The translations under genes and the position numbers were made by a program. Of a DNA stretch of 64,000 nt, positions 51,760 through 59,302 are shown piece by piece (position 1 is the first letter of the stretch; every line of letters starts with the position of its first letter). Location: the NCBI RefSeq assembly GCF_027925445.1, contig NZ_AP027149.1, positions 3,732,501-3,796,500 on the forward strand, in the 5' to 3' direction. The stretch is from Methylocystis bryophila (GTDB lineage Bacteria > Pseudomonadota > Alphaproteobacteria > Rhizobiales > Beijerinckiaceae). The notes under the pieces were generated by a model, which worked only from the letters and a program-made list of their open reading frames with translations, did not search any database and was not told the origin of the DNA.

Positions 51760-53364
51760 TCAGCGCGTGGCGCCTTTCTGATAGTCCTTCACATCCGAGA
51801 ACCCAATCGCCGGATTGCGCTCGGCGTCGTAGTTCAGCGAGAAGGCCGAGGACGCCATGAACACGGGGTCGCCGTCTATGTCGTCGGCGACCGCGGTCGT
51901 GTTGGCGTCGAGAAAGCTTTTCAGCTTGTTCTTGTCTTCCGAGCTCGCCCAGCGGCAGAGGGTGAAGCGCGTCTGCTCATATTTGGTCTCGAGGCCGTAT
52001 TCGGCCGCAAGCCGCGTCGCAAGCACGTCGAGCTGCAGCGCGCCGACGACGCCGACGATCGCGCCGGAGCCGTCGCGGGGCGTGAAGAGCTGCACCACGC
52101 CCTCCTCGGCAAGCTGGCGCAGCGCTTCCTTCAGCTTCTTCGCCTTCATCGCGTCGCCGATCGTGATGCGGCGCAGGATTTCCGGCGCGAAGCTCGGCAC
52201 GCCGCGAAAGACGAGATCCTCGCCTTCGGTCAGCGTGTCGCCGATGCGCAAGACGCCGTGATTGGGGAGCCCCACCACGTCGCCGGCATAGGCCTCATCC
52301 GCGATGGAGCGGTCGCGGGCGAAGAAGAACTGCGGCGCGTTGAGGCTCAGGGACTTCCCCGTGCGCACGACCTTCGCCTTCATGCCCCGCGTGAGCTTGC
52401 CGGAGCACACGCGCATGAAGGCGATGCGGTCGCGGTGGTTCGGGTCCATGTTCGCCTGGATCTTAAAGACGAAGCCGGTCATCTTCGGCTCGCTCGCCTC
52501 GACCTGACGCTTGTCCGCCTCCTGTCCGCGCGGCGGCGGCGCATAGGCCGCCATGGCGTCGATCAGATCGCGCACGCCGAAATTGCGCAAGGCGCTGCCA
52601 AAAAAGACGGGCGTGAGATGACCCTCGCGAAAGGCCTTCAGATCGAAGGGCTTGCTCCCTTCCTCGGCAAGCGCGGCTTCCTCGCGCCAACCTTCGACCT
52701 CGAAGGGCGGCAGGAGCGCCGCGAGCTTCTCGTCGTCGAGCCCCGAGACTTTCAGCTCCTCGTCGTCCTTGTCGAGCCTGCGCACCGATTTCGTCGCAAA
52801 ACGATAGGTGCCGGCGAAGGTCTTGCCGCGGCTCAAGGGCCAGGTGACGGGCGCGGCGTCGAGCGCTAGCGTCTTCTCGATTTCGTCCAGAAGCTCGAAA
52901 GGGTCTCTCGCTTCGCGATCGAGCTTGTTGATGAAGGTGACGATCGGAATATCGCGGAGCCGACAGACCTCGAAGAGCTTGCGCGTGCGCGCCTCGATGC
53001 CCTTGGCCGCGTCGATCACCATTACCGCGGCGTCGACGGCGGAGAGCGTGCGATAGGTGTCTTCTGAGAAGTCCTCGTGGCCCGGAGTGTCGAGAAGATT
53101 GAAGACGCAGCCCGCATATTCGAAGGTCATCACCGAGGTGACGACCGAGATCCCGCGCTCGCGCTCAATGCTCATCCAATCGGAGCGCGTCTGCTGGGCG
53201 TTGCGCTTGGCGCGCACCTCGCCGGCGAGCTGAATCGCGCCGCCGAAAAGCAGCAGCTTTTCGGTGAGCGTGGTCTTGCCGGCGTCGGGATGCGAGATGA
53301 TCGCGAAAGTGCGCCGGCGCGAGATCGGATCGGTGAGCGGAGACTTGGGCAGGGGGGCGTTCAT
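51760..53364 (-). CDS. prfC: Peptide chain release factor 3
   Basis: The 534-residue translational GTPase recycles RF1/RF2 from the ribosome. G motifs: SHPDAGKTTLTEKLL (G1), RGISVVTSVMTFEY (G2), DTPGHEDFSED (G3), FINKLDREARDPFELLDEIE (G4). The length and the RF3-specific stretch FAGTYRFATKSVRRLD separate it from EF-G. ATG 53364 follows by homology. It is convergent with the alcohol dehydrogenase gene. Confidence 0.97.
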   Translation of the reverse strand: MNAPLPKSPLTDPISRRRTFAIISHPDAGKTTLTEKLLLFGGAIQLAGEVRAKRNAQQTRSDWMSIERERGISVVTSVMTFEYAGCVFNLLDTPGHEDFSEDTYRTLSAVDAAVMVIDAAKGIEARTRKLFEVCRLRDIPIVTFINKLDREARDPFELLDEIEKTLALDAAPVTWPLSRGKTFAGTYRFATKSVRRLDKDDEELKVSGLDDEKLAALLPPFEVEGWREEAALAEEGSKPFDLKAFREGHLTPVFFGSALRNFGVRDLIDAMAAYAPPPRGQEADKRQVEASEPKMTGFVFKIQANMDPNHRDRIAFMRVCSGKLTRGMKAKVVRTGKSLSLNAPQFFFARDRSIADEAYAGDVVGLPNHGVLRIGDTLTEGEDLVFRGVPSFAPEILRRITIGDAMKAKKLKEALRQLAEEGVVQLFTPRDGSGAIVGVVGALQLDVLATRLAAEYGLETKYEQTRFTLCRWASSEDKNKLKSFLDANTTAVADDIDGDPVFMASSAFSLNYDAERNPAIGFSDVKDYQKGATR

Positions 53365-53403
53365 TTGGGGGGTTTAGCGCGAACACTCAACGATGGCGAG
53401 CGC

Positions 53404-53823
53404 TCACGCCGCGGCTCTGATGACAACCTCCATGGTTCGCCCCAGCGCGGCAAAGGCCCGCTCGATCGCATCGAGGCGGGAAGCGTGGCGAAGGTCGAGC
53501 AGCCGGTCAATCTGCGGCAAAGCGACGCCGAGGCGCTTGGCGAGCGCCGCCTTGCCGACTCCATCCGCCCGCATGGCGCGGTAAAGCTCGATCTTGGCGA
53601 CGGAGAGCGCGGCCAAGGAGACGTAGTCCTGCCCTTTCGCCTTGGGGGACGGGATGTCCTCGCGCGCCGACATGAAGCCCATGATCGCGGTTTCGATGGC
53701 GTCGGCGGCGCGCGCCAGCGCGTCTTCCCGGTCCTCGCCAAAGGTGACGGCCTCGGGAATATCAGGCGCGGTGACGAGAAGCGTACCATTGTCGTCGGGA
53801 ACGAGAGTCACGGCGTAGCGCAT
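53404..53823 (-). CDS. hicB: HicB-family antitoxin
   Basis: The 139-residue antitoxin has the HicB partial-RNase-H fold (YAVTLVPDDNGTLLVTAPD, AVTFGEDREDALARAADAIE) followed by a C-terminal helix-turn-helix (KAALAKRLGVALPQIDRLLD), so it should repress its own operon. It starts 4 bp after hicA. Order hicA-hicB is the usual one. Confidence 0.9.
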   Translation of the reverse strand: MRYAVTLVPDDNGTLLVTAPDIPEAVTFGEDREDALARAADAIETAIMGFMSAREDIPSPKAKGQDYVSLAALSVAKIELYRAMRADGVGKAALAKRLGVALPQIDRLLDLRHASRLDAIERAFAALGRTMEVVIRAAA

Positions 53824-53827
53824 GACG

Positions 53828-54013
53828 TCACTCCTTGATGTCGAGTTGCTTCAAGATTGCCAGCCACAGGCCCTTGCCGATCTCCTTCGACCCGCCGTGC
53901 TGCGGGAGCACCGAGCGCTTGCCATTCAGCGTCACGATCAGAGGGCCGCCTTTGCCAGGCGCGAAGGTTGCGCCCTTCTTGGCCAGATAGCGCTTGGCCT
54001 GAGCGCTGTTCAT
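53828..54013 (-). CDS. hicA: HicA-family toxin with substituted catalytic site
   Basis: The 61-residue protein has the dsRBD-like HicA fold (AKRYLAKKGATFAPGKGG, TLNGKRSVLPQHGGSKEIGK, LWLAILKQL). HicA toxins cleave mRNA with one conserved His, normally in GSH near residue 24; here the stretch reads GKGGPL with Pro24 in its place, and the preceding Ser is Gly. The frame is otherwise intact, so the protein may be a non-toxic derivative. The start lies only a few bases from the predicted transcript start. Confidence 0.85.
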   Translation of the reverse strand: MNSAQAKRYLAKKGATFAPGKGGPLIVTLNGKRSVLPQHGGSKEIGKGLWLAILKQLDIKE

Positions 54014-54018
54014 TCACA

Positions 54019-54058
54019 CAACATATGTGTTATGTCCAGGAAGTCAACACAAGTGTTG
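54019..54058 (-). promoter_or_regulatory. hicAB promoter and operator
   Basis: On the minus strand, TTGACT (54042-54047) and TATGTT (54020-54025) are separated by 16 nt and end 6 bp before the hicA start, implying a very short leader. The perfect palindrome CAACACAAGTGTTG (54045-54058) overlaps the -35 and is a likely HicB operator. Confidence 0.6.
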
Positions 54059-54080
54059 CGCGAACTCCTACCGCCCGCGC

Positions 54081-54689
54081 TCAAAACTCGATCCCCTCCT
54101 GCGCTTTCACGCCCGCGGCAAAGTGGTGCTTCACCGGCGTCATCTCGGTAACGAGATCGGCGATCGCGATCAGCTCCGGCTTGGCGTTGCGGCCCGTCAC
54201 GACGATGTGGAGATCGGGACGGCGCGCGACCAGCGCGGCGATGACCTCATCCAGCGGCAGGTGCTCGTAGCGCAGCGCGATGTTGAGCTCGTCGAGGATC
54301 AGCAGGCGCAGGTCCGGCTCAGCCATCAGCGCCAGGGCCTTCTCCCAGGCGCGGCGCGCCGCCGCCTCGTCGCGCGCGCGATCCTGCGTCTCCCAGGTGA
54401 AGCCCTCGCCGAGCGTGTGCCACGCGACCTTCTCGGCTCCGAGCGCCTCGAGCATTTTGCGCTCGCCGCTCATCCATTGGCCCTTGCCGAACTGGACCAC
54501 CCCGATGCGCCAGCCGTGCCCCAGCGCGCGCAACGCCAGGCCGAAGGCGGCGGTGGACTTGCCCTTGCCCGCGCCGGTGTGGACCATCAGCAGGCCCTTG
54601 GCGGAAACCGTTTTTTCGGCAAGCCGCGCGTCCTGCAGCGCCTTCCGCTTCGCCATCTTGAAGCGATGGCGCTCACTGTCCTCGCTCAT
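54081..54689 (-). CDS. cobO: Cob(I)yrinic acid a,c-diamide adenosyltransferase
   Basis: The 202-residue CobO/BtuR-type enzyme transfers adenosyl from ATP to reduced corrinoid in coenzyme B12 synthesis or salvage. Seen: the P-loop VHTGAGKGKSTAAFGLALRA, VVQFGKGQW, and LLILDELNIALRYEHL (Walker B). The start overlaps the queF stop by 4 bp, a coupling not functionally obvious. No other cobalamin genes are in the window. Confidence 0.95.
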   Translation of the reverse strand: MSEDSERHRFKMAKRKALQDARLAEKTVSAKGLLMVHTGAGKGKSTAAFGLALRALGHGWRIGVVQFGKGQWMSGERKMLEALGAEKVAWHTLGEGFTWETQDRARDEAAARRAWEKALALMAEPDLRLLILDELNIALRYEHLPLDEVIAALVARRPDLHIVVTGRNAKPELIAIADLVTEMTPVKHHFAAGVKAQEGIEF

Positions 54690-55147
54690 CCGCGGCCGCG
54701 ATAGGGCGCAACGCCCTGGTCGGGAAGCCACAGCCCTTTGGGCGGCTCGCCGCTCTGCCAGAACACGTCGATCGGAATGCCGCCGCGCGGGTACCAATAG
54801 CCCCCGATGCGCAGCCAGAGGGGCGAGAGCGCGGCCTTGAGGTCAAGCGCGATTCGCACGGTGCAGTCCTCGTGGAAGGCGCCGTGATTTCGAAAGCTCG
54901 CCAGATAGAGCTTCAGCGATTTCGATTCGACCAGCGTCTCGGCGGGGACATAATCGATGACGAGATGCGCGAAGTCGGGCTGGCCCGTCACCGGGCAGAG
55001 CGAGGTGAACTCGGGCGCGGTGAAGCGGACGAGATAGGTCTCGCCCTTATGCGGATTGGGAACGAGATCGAGCTCCGCCTCGTCGGGAGAAGCGGGAAGC
55101 GGCGCCCTCTCGCCGAGAAGCGCCGCGCCCTTGTGGGTCTTTGTCAT
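54686..55147 (-). CDS. queF: NADPH-dependent 7-cyano-7-deazaguanine reductase
   Basis: Reduces preQ0 to preQ1 in queuosine synthesis. The 153-residue unimodular form is present, with the catalytic Cys in FTSLCPVTGQPDF and the QueF signature ESKSLKLYLASFRNHGAFHE supplying substrate-binding residues. It overlaps cobO by 4 bp. The start ATG is the only suitable one; the gene is downstream of the DUF2778 gene on the same strand. Confidence 0.96.
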   Translation of the reverse strand: MTKTHKGAALLGERAPLPASPDEAELDLVPNPHKGETYLVRFTAPEFTSLCPVTGQPDFAHLVIDYVPAETLVESKSLKLYLASFRNHGAFHEDCTVRIALDLKAALSPLWLRIGGYWYPRGGIPIDVFWQSGEPPKGLWLPDQGVAPYRGRG

Positions 55148-55204
55148 GCCGGCAGTTGACCGCCGCCGATCGAGCGCGTCAAGCGCCCGAGCTCAGCGGA
55201 TCGA

Positions 55205-56296
55205 TCAAAGATGCGCGACCACCGCGAGCCGCTTGACCTGGCCGCTCTGGAAAGCGCGCAGAAAGGCCTGATAGTCCCTGAAGGAGACGCAGCCGTTCGA
55301 ATCGCCGCGCGGTCCGAGCATGTAGGTGTGGGCGAGCAGGCCCGAGCGTCCGAAGACGTTGCCGCTGATCGGCGTCAGGCGAAGCGCCGCGACGCCGTGG
55401 AAGAGCGCCTCGCGCGGCGTGAGCGAATAAAGGGCGGGCGGCGTCGGTCCGCGCATGCGCGTATGCACCTGAGACGGATTATCGAAGCTCTCGCCGAGGC
55501 CGGAATGCGCCTCGAGCTTGCGGCCGTCGGGGAGATAAACGGCGCCGGCCGAGATGTCGTAGACGGCGGTGAAGCGATCCGAGCCGAGCTTGGCGCTGTC
55601 TTGCGATTCGGTCGCCTTGGCGATCGAGGTGACGCCGCCGCCGGCCTCCGGCGAGGCGTAGGCGAGCGCCTGACCCTGCTTCTCCGCAGGGGCGCTGGAG
55701 CGGCCGAAGAGCTTCTCGAAGATGTTGCGATTGTCGATGGCGGTATTGGCGGCCTCTTCGCCATCGCGGTGCGCAAGGCGGCGGGCCAGAGCCTCTTCGG
55801 CGCGACTGACGAGGGCCGCGATCTTGCCCGGGCGGCGCGGCGGCAGCGGCGTGGCCTCCGATTCCTCGAGCGCGGCCTGCTGCGGAACGACAGTGGTCTC
55901 GCTTCTCAGCTCGGGCTTCGTCTCGAGCTTGGCGACCTTCTGAGCCGGCGCGCTGACGGCGGCCGGCGCCGCTTCCGGAGCCTTCATGGCCAGCTTCGGC
56001 GAAGGCGCCGGCGCTTCCTCCTCGGGGAGGGCCGCGACTTCAGGCTCGAGGCTCGCACGCATGCCCATGGCAATGGTCTCGGCGACGTCTTGAGCGGTAG
56101 CCGCGGGAAACTGGGATCCCCGGGCGGTCGGCGCGAGCTTGTCAGGATCATTCGCCCGCGGCTCCAGCGAACCATAGACGCAGGCGAGGAAGGCAAGAGA
56201 CAGGCCGCAGACGACAGGAACGGTCGGCGACACGATATTGCGAGACAAGCGATCCAATACCAGCGCGCGCATCTTTACCCCAATCTGCTGCGTCAT
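55205..56296 (-). CDS. DUF2778 (Tlde1-like) L,D-transpeptidase-fold protein
   Basis: A 363-residue protein: an N-terminal membrane segment (about residues 25-42), a long Pro/Ala/Glu-rich spacer (about 60-240), and a C-terminal domain with FTAVYDISAGAVYLPDG, YSLTPREALFHGVAALRLTP and the active-site-like LAHTYMLGPRGDSNGCVSF. DUF2778 is the fold of the type VI effector Tlde1, which attacks peptidoglycan peptides, but membrane-anchored members with long spacers are common in Hyphomicrobiales and probably act in the cell's own periplasm. No immunity or secretion gene is nearby. Confidence 0.82.
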   Translation of the reverse strand: MTQQIGVKMRALVLDRLSRNIVSPTVPVVCGLSLAFLACVYGSLEPRANDPDKLAPTARGSQFPAATAQDVAETIAMGMRASLEPEVAALPEEEAPAPSPKLAMKAPEAAPAAVSAPAQKVAKLETKPELRSETTVVPQQAALEESEATPLPPRRPGKIAALVSRAEEALARRLAHRDGEEAANTAIDNRNIFEKLFGRSSAPAEKQGQALAYASPEAGGGVTSIAKATESQDSAKLGSDRFTAVYDISAGAVYLPDGRKLEAHSGLGESFDNPSQVHTRMRGPTPPALYSLTPREALFHGVAALRLTPISGNVFGRSGLLAHTYMLGPRGDSNGCVSFRDYQAFLRAFQSGQVKRLAVVAHL

Positions 56297-56687
56297 GCGT
56301 TCCCGCTCCCCAAAGGAATCTCACAAGAGCCTTTCGACTTGCCTAACGTTCGCGATTTCCCGGACAGCTCCGGTGCTCAGCGAAGTGGGCGCGACGAATG
56401 CGACAAGCCTCAAGGAAACAGGCTTTCAAGGCTTCGGCTGGACGCGAATGCGGCGATTTGGGGAAGAGATGTGGCGCCTCTGGGGCGTCGCCCGAAGGCC
56501 AAGCCGCGCCGGGAGCGAAGCGCGACAAAGTTCAGACGCTCGCCGCGCCATTTCGTCGCGCGGTCGCGCGCCACGAAGATCGCCGACGCTTGAACGAGAG
56601 ACGCAGCCGCCCTACCCTTCGGCTTGCGAAGCGGAACCGCATGGGACGGCGGCGCAAGATCGATCTCAGCGAACAGGATTAGCGGCG
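56297..56687. other. Divergent intergenic region without a supported gene
   Basis: 391 bp between the DUF2778 gene (minus) and a small hypothetical gene (plus). Frames present are Arg-rich and not protein-like. The interval holds promoters for both; none was confidently located. Confidence 0.45.
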
Positions 56688-57110
56688 ATGAGCGAATGGC
56701 AATATCAGATCCGCATCAATCTTTGCGACGAAAGCGCCGAAATCGCGCGCGGCAATCCCCAAGACCTCAGATTGGGGCCGCTGCCCGGCATTCTCGCGCG
56801 TCGACAGGCGACGCTCACGAACCAATACGCCGCCTTCGCGAATTATTGCGCCGAGGCCGAGAAGAACGGCGTCGAACATTACCCGCTCTACAAATGGACC
56901 AAGGCGACGATCGACGATCCCGCGAAAAAGACGAAATACGGCCTCTCCTTCACGATCTATGTGAACGGTGAGGAGGTCTACGCCAAGGACATCGCCGACG
57001 CGCTGGAGACAGAGTTGCAGCCGCTTGTCGGCAAAGGCATGATCACAAGCCTCGCCAAGCACGACACCAACCCCGCCCACAACCCGCAGCCGCCGGCGCA
57101 TCTGCGCTGA
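56688..57110 (+). CDS. Conserved hypothetical protein, 140 aa
   Basis: The soluble 140-residue product (EWQYQIRINLCDESAEIARG, LPGILARRQATLTNQYAAFA, YPLYKWTKATIDDP, GLSFTIYVNGEEVY) is clearly protein-like with a mixed alpha/beta pattern. No signal peptide, membrane segment or metal motif is seen. The start ATG at 56688 is the first in frame after plausible upstream sequence. I do not recognise the family. It is convergent with leuA across a strong hairpin. Confidence 0.65.
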   Translation: MSEWQYQIRINLCDESAEIARGNPQDLRLGPLPGILARRQATLTNQYAAFANYCAEAEKNGVEHYPLYKWTKATIDDPAKKTKYGLSFTIYVNGEEVYAKDIADALETELQPLVGKGMITSLAKHDTNPAHNPQPPAHLR

Positions 57111-57155
57111 CGAGGGTTTTCTGTTAGGGGCCGAGACATTCACTGGGTACACCGA

Positions 57156-57204
57156 GCGAGCCTGGAGGCTCGCGGTCCACTGGATCGCGAGCCTCCAGGC
57201 TTGC
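57156..57204. terminator. 24-bp inverted repeat between convergent genes
   Basis: Left arm 57156-57179 and right arm 57181-57204 pair with two mismatches around a single C, forming a very stable hairpin between the stops of two convergent genes. There is no T-tract on either side. The core GCGAGCCTCCAGGC-type motif also occurs in the hairpin at 582-632, so it is probably a mobile REP-like element used as a bidirectional transcript end. Confidence 0.65.
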
Positions 57205-57261
57205 TTCGATTCAGGAGAAGAACGACCCCGAGCGACCCAGCGCTCGAGGCCTTTGTCGGCT

Positions 57262-58902
57262 TTACCCCGCCTGCATCGCCTCGGGCTTCGTCTTGCCGCG
57301 CTTCGTCATCAGCCGGTTGAGAGCCGAGACGTAAGCGCGCGCCGAAGCCACCAGCGTGTCGGGATCGGCCCCGCGGCCGGTGACGGACTTGCCGTCCTCG
57401 GAGAGCCGCACCGAGACCTCGGCCTGCGCGTCGGTGCCCTCGGTGACGGCATGCACTTGGAACAGCTCCAGCGTCGCTTCGTGCGGCGCGAGCGCCTTGA
57501 TGGCGTTGAAGATCGCGTCGACCGGGCCGTTGCCCGTCGCCTGATGCGTGCGCTTGTCGCCGCCGATGTCGAGAGTGAGCGCCGCCGACTGCGGCCCATG
57601 CGTGCCGGCCATCACCATCAAGGCGTCGACCTTGATGAATTCATGCGCATTGACGATCTCGTCGTCCACCAGCGCGATCAGATCGTCGTCATAGACGATC
57701 TTCTTGCGGTCGGCCAAATCCTTGAATCGCTTAAAGGCGTCCTCGAGCGCATTGTCGCCGAGCTCGTAACCCAGCTCCTTCAGCTTCTCGCGGAAGGCGT
57801 GGCGCCCCGAGTGTTTGCCCATCACCAGCGCCGTCTTGGCGACGCCGACGCTCTCGGGCGTCATGATCTCATAGGTGAAGGCGTTCTTCAGCATCCCGTC
57901 CTGATGGATGCCGCTCTCATGCGCGAAGGCGTTCCGACCCACGATCGCCTTGTTGTATTGCACTGGAAAAGAGGTCACGGCCGAAACCAGCTTTGACGCG
58001 CGCGTGAGGAGCTTCGTCTCGATTCCGGTGTGGAAAGGCAGCGCGTCGGGACGCGTGCGCATCGCCATGACGATCTCTTCGAGCGCGGCATTGCCGGCGC
58101 GCTCGCCGATGCCATTGATCGTGCACTCAATCTGCCGCGCGCCGGCCCGGACGCCCGCCAGCGAGTTCGCCACCGCGAGCCCCAGATCATTGTGACAATG
58201 CACCGAGAAAATCGCCTTGTCGGCGTTGGGCACGGCTTCTCGCAGGCGCGTCAGCAGCGATTCATATTCGGCGGGCGTCGTGTAGCCGACCGTGTCGGGG
58301 ATGTTGATCGTCGTCGCGCCGGCCCGGATGGCGATCTCCACCGCGCGGCAGAGGAACTCGAACTCCGTGCGCGTGCCGTCCTCGGCCGACCACTCGACGT
58401 CCTCGACATGATTGCGCGCGCGCGAGACCGAAGAGGCGACCATCTCCAGCACCCGCTCCGGCTCCATCTGCAGCTTGTATTTCATGTGCAGCGGAGAAGT
58501 GGAGATGAAAGTGTGGATGCGCGGGCGCTTCGCGTCCCGCAGCGCCTCGGCGCAGCGGTCGATGTCCTTCTCGGAGGCGCGCGCGAGGCCCGCGACAGAG
58601 CCAGTTTTGACGCGCTTCGCCACCTCGCTCACCGACTCGAAGTCGCCCTGGCTCGCGATCGGAAAACCCGCCTCGATCACGTCGACGCCCAGGGCGTCGA
58701 GAATATCCGCGACCTCGAGCTTCTCCTCCAGCGTCATAGAGGCGCCGGGCGACTGCTCGCCGTCGCGCAGCGTCGTGTCGAAGATGACGACGCGATTGGC
58801 GTCGTCGCGCTTGTCGGCTTGGCGCGGCGCGTCCTGGCGCGGCGCGTCCTGGCTCGGCTCTTGGGCGCCGTGATCGTGTTGCGTGTGCTTATGCTTGGAC
58901 AT
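57262..58902 (-). CDS. leuA: 2-isopropylmalate synthase
   Basis: First committed enzyme of leucine synthesis (2-oxoisovalerate plus acetyl-CoA). The 546-residue protein has the TIM barrel with FDTTLRDGEQSPGASMT, SVHCHNDLGLAVANSLAG and NGIGERAGNAALEE (metal ligands), and a C-terminal LeuA allosteric domain (about 415-530). Before the barrel lies a His/Gln/Asp-rich extension of about 35 residues (KHKHTQHDHGAQ and a DAPRQDAPRQ repeat) unusual for the family. Feedback inhibition by leucine is expected from the regulatory domain. No leader peptide attenuator was recognised upstream. Confidence 0.96.
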   Translation of the reverse strand: MSKHKHTQHDHGAQEPSQDAPRQDAPRQADKRDDANRVVIFDTTLRDGEQSPGASMTLEEKLEVADILDALGVDVIEAGFPIASQGDFESVSEVAKRVKTGSVAGLARASEKDIDRCAEALRDAKRPRIHTFISTSPLHMKYKLQMEPERVLEMVASSVSRARNHVEDVEWSAEDGTRTEFEFLCRAVEIAIRAGATTINIPDTVGYTTPAEYESLLTRLREAVPNADKAIFSVHCHNDLGLAVANSLAGVRAGARQIECTINGIGERAGNAALEEIVMAMRTRPDALPFHTGIETKLLTRASKLVSAVTSFPVQYNKAIVGRNAFAHESGIHQDGMLKNAFTYEIMTPESVGVAKTALVMGKHSGRHAFREKLKELGYELGDNALEDAFKRFKDLADRKKIVYDDDLIALVDDEIVNAHEFIKVDALMVMAGTHGPQSAALTLDIGGDKRTHQATGNGPVDAIFNAIKALAPHEATLELFQVHAVTEGTDAQAEVSVRLSEDGKSVTGRGADPDTLVASARAYVSALNRLMTKRGKTKPEAMQAG

Positions 58903-59302
58903 GGATCAAATTCCGTTTCGACGGGCCCGGGTGACGGGCGGCTTCACTGTTCTTCTCGCAAGCTCAATTCCCCCAAACGCCTGGGCCGAAGGCCCTTCGT
59001 GCGCTCAGGGGCGGCTAAGAAGCAGCAGGAAAGCGTCGAGACGCGCGAGAGCCTCCGCCGGGATGCGGATTTGCGGATCGGCCGGGGCGAAATATCGCGC
59101 CACGCTCAGTCATCCTCATCTCGCGGCCGGGAGAGGCCGGGTTCAAGCCCAAGAAGAATAGTCGCCTTCACTCCCCCTGACAAGCCGTTTCAGACGGGGT
59201 CTCTGGCGCGAAGATTGCGTCGCAAAGGCTGGCGGTCGCCGATAGCCGACATTCCTCGGCTAAAATCCGGGCGCAAAGGCGGGTCCCCGTCGGAAAGACC
59301 CT
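58903..59302. other. Divergent intergenic region between leuA and the glycosyltransferase gene
   Basis: 400 bp holding the leuA promoter (minus) and the start region of the glycosyltransferase gene. Contains the short stem GGGCCGAAGGCCC around 58982. The frame upstream of the glycosyltransferase ATG is closed by TAA at about 59264, and no TPR-coding remnant was recognised. Confidence 0.45.

Noticed and set aside
55211..56593. Plus-strand frame of 460 codons
   Set aside because: Antisense to the DUF2778 gene and extending into Arg-rich non-coding sequence.
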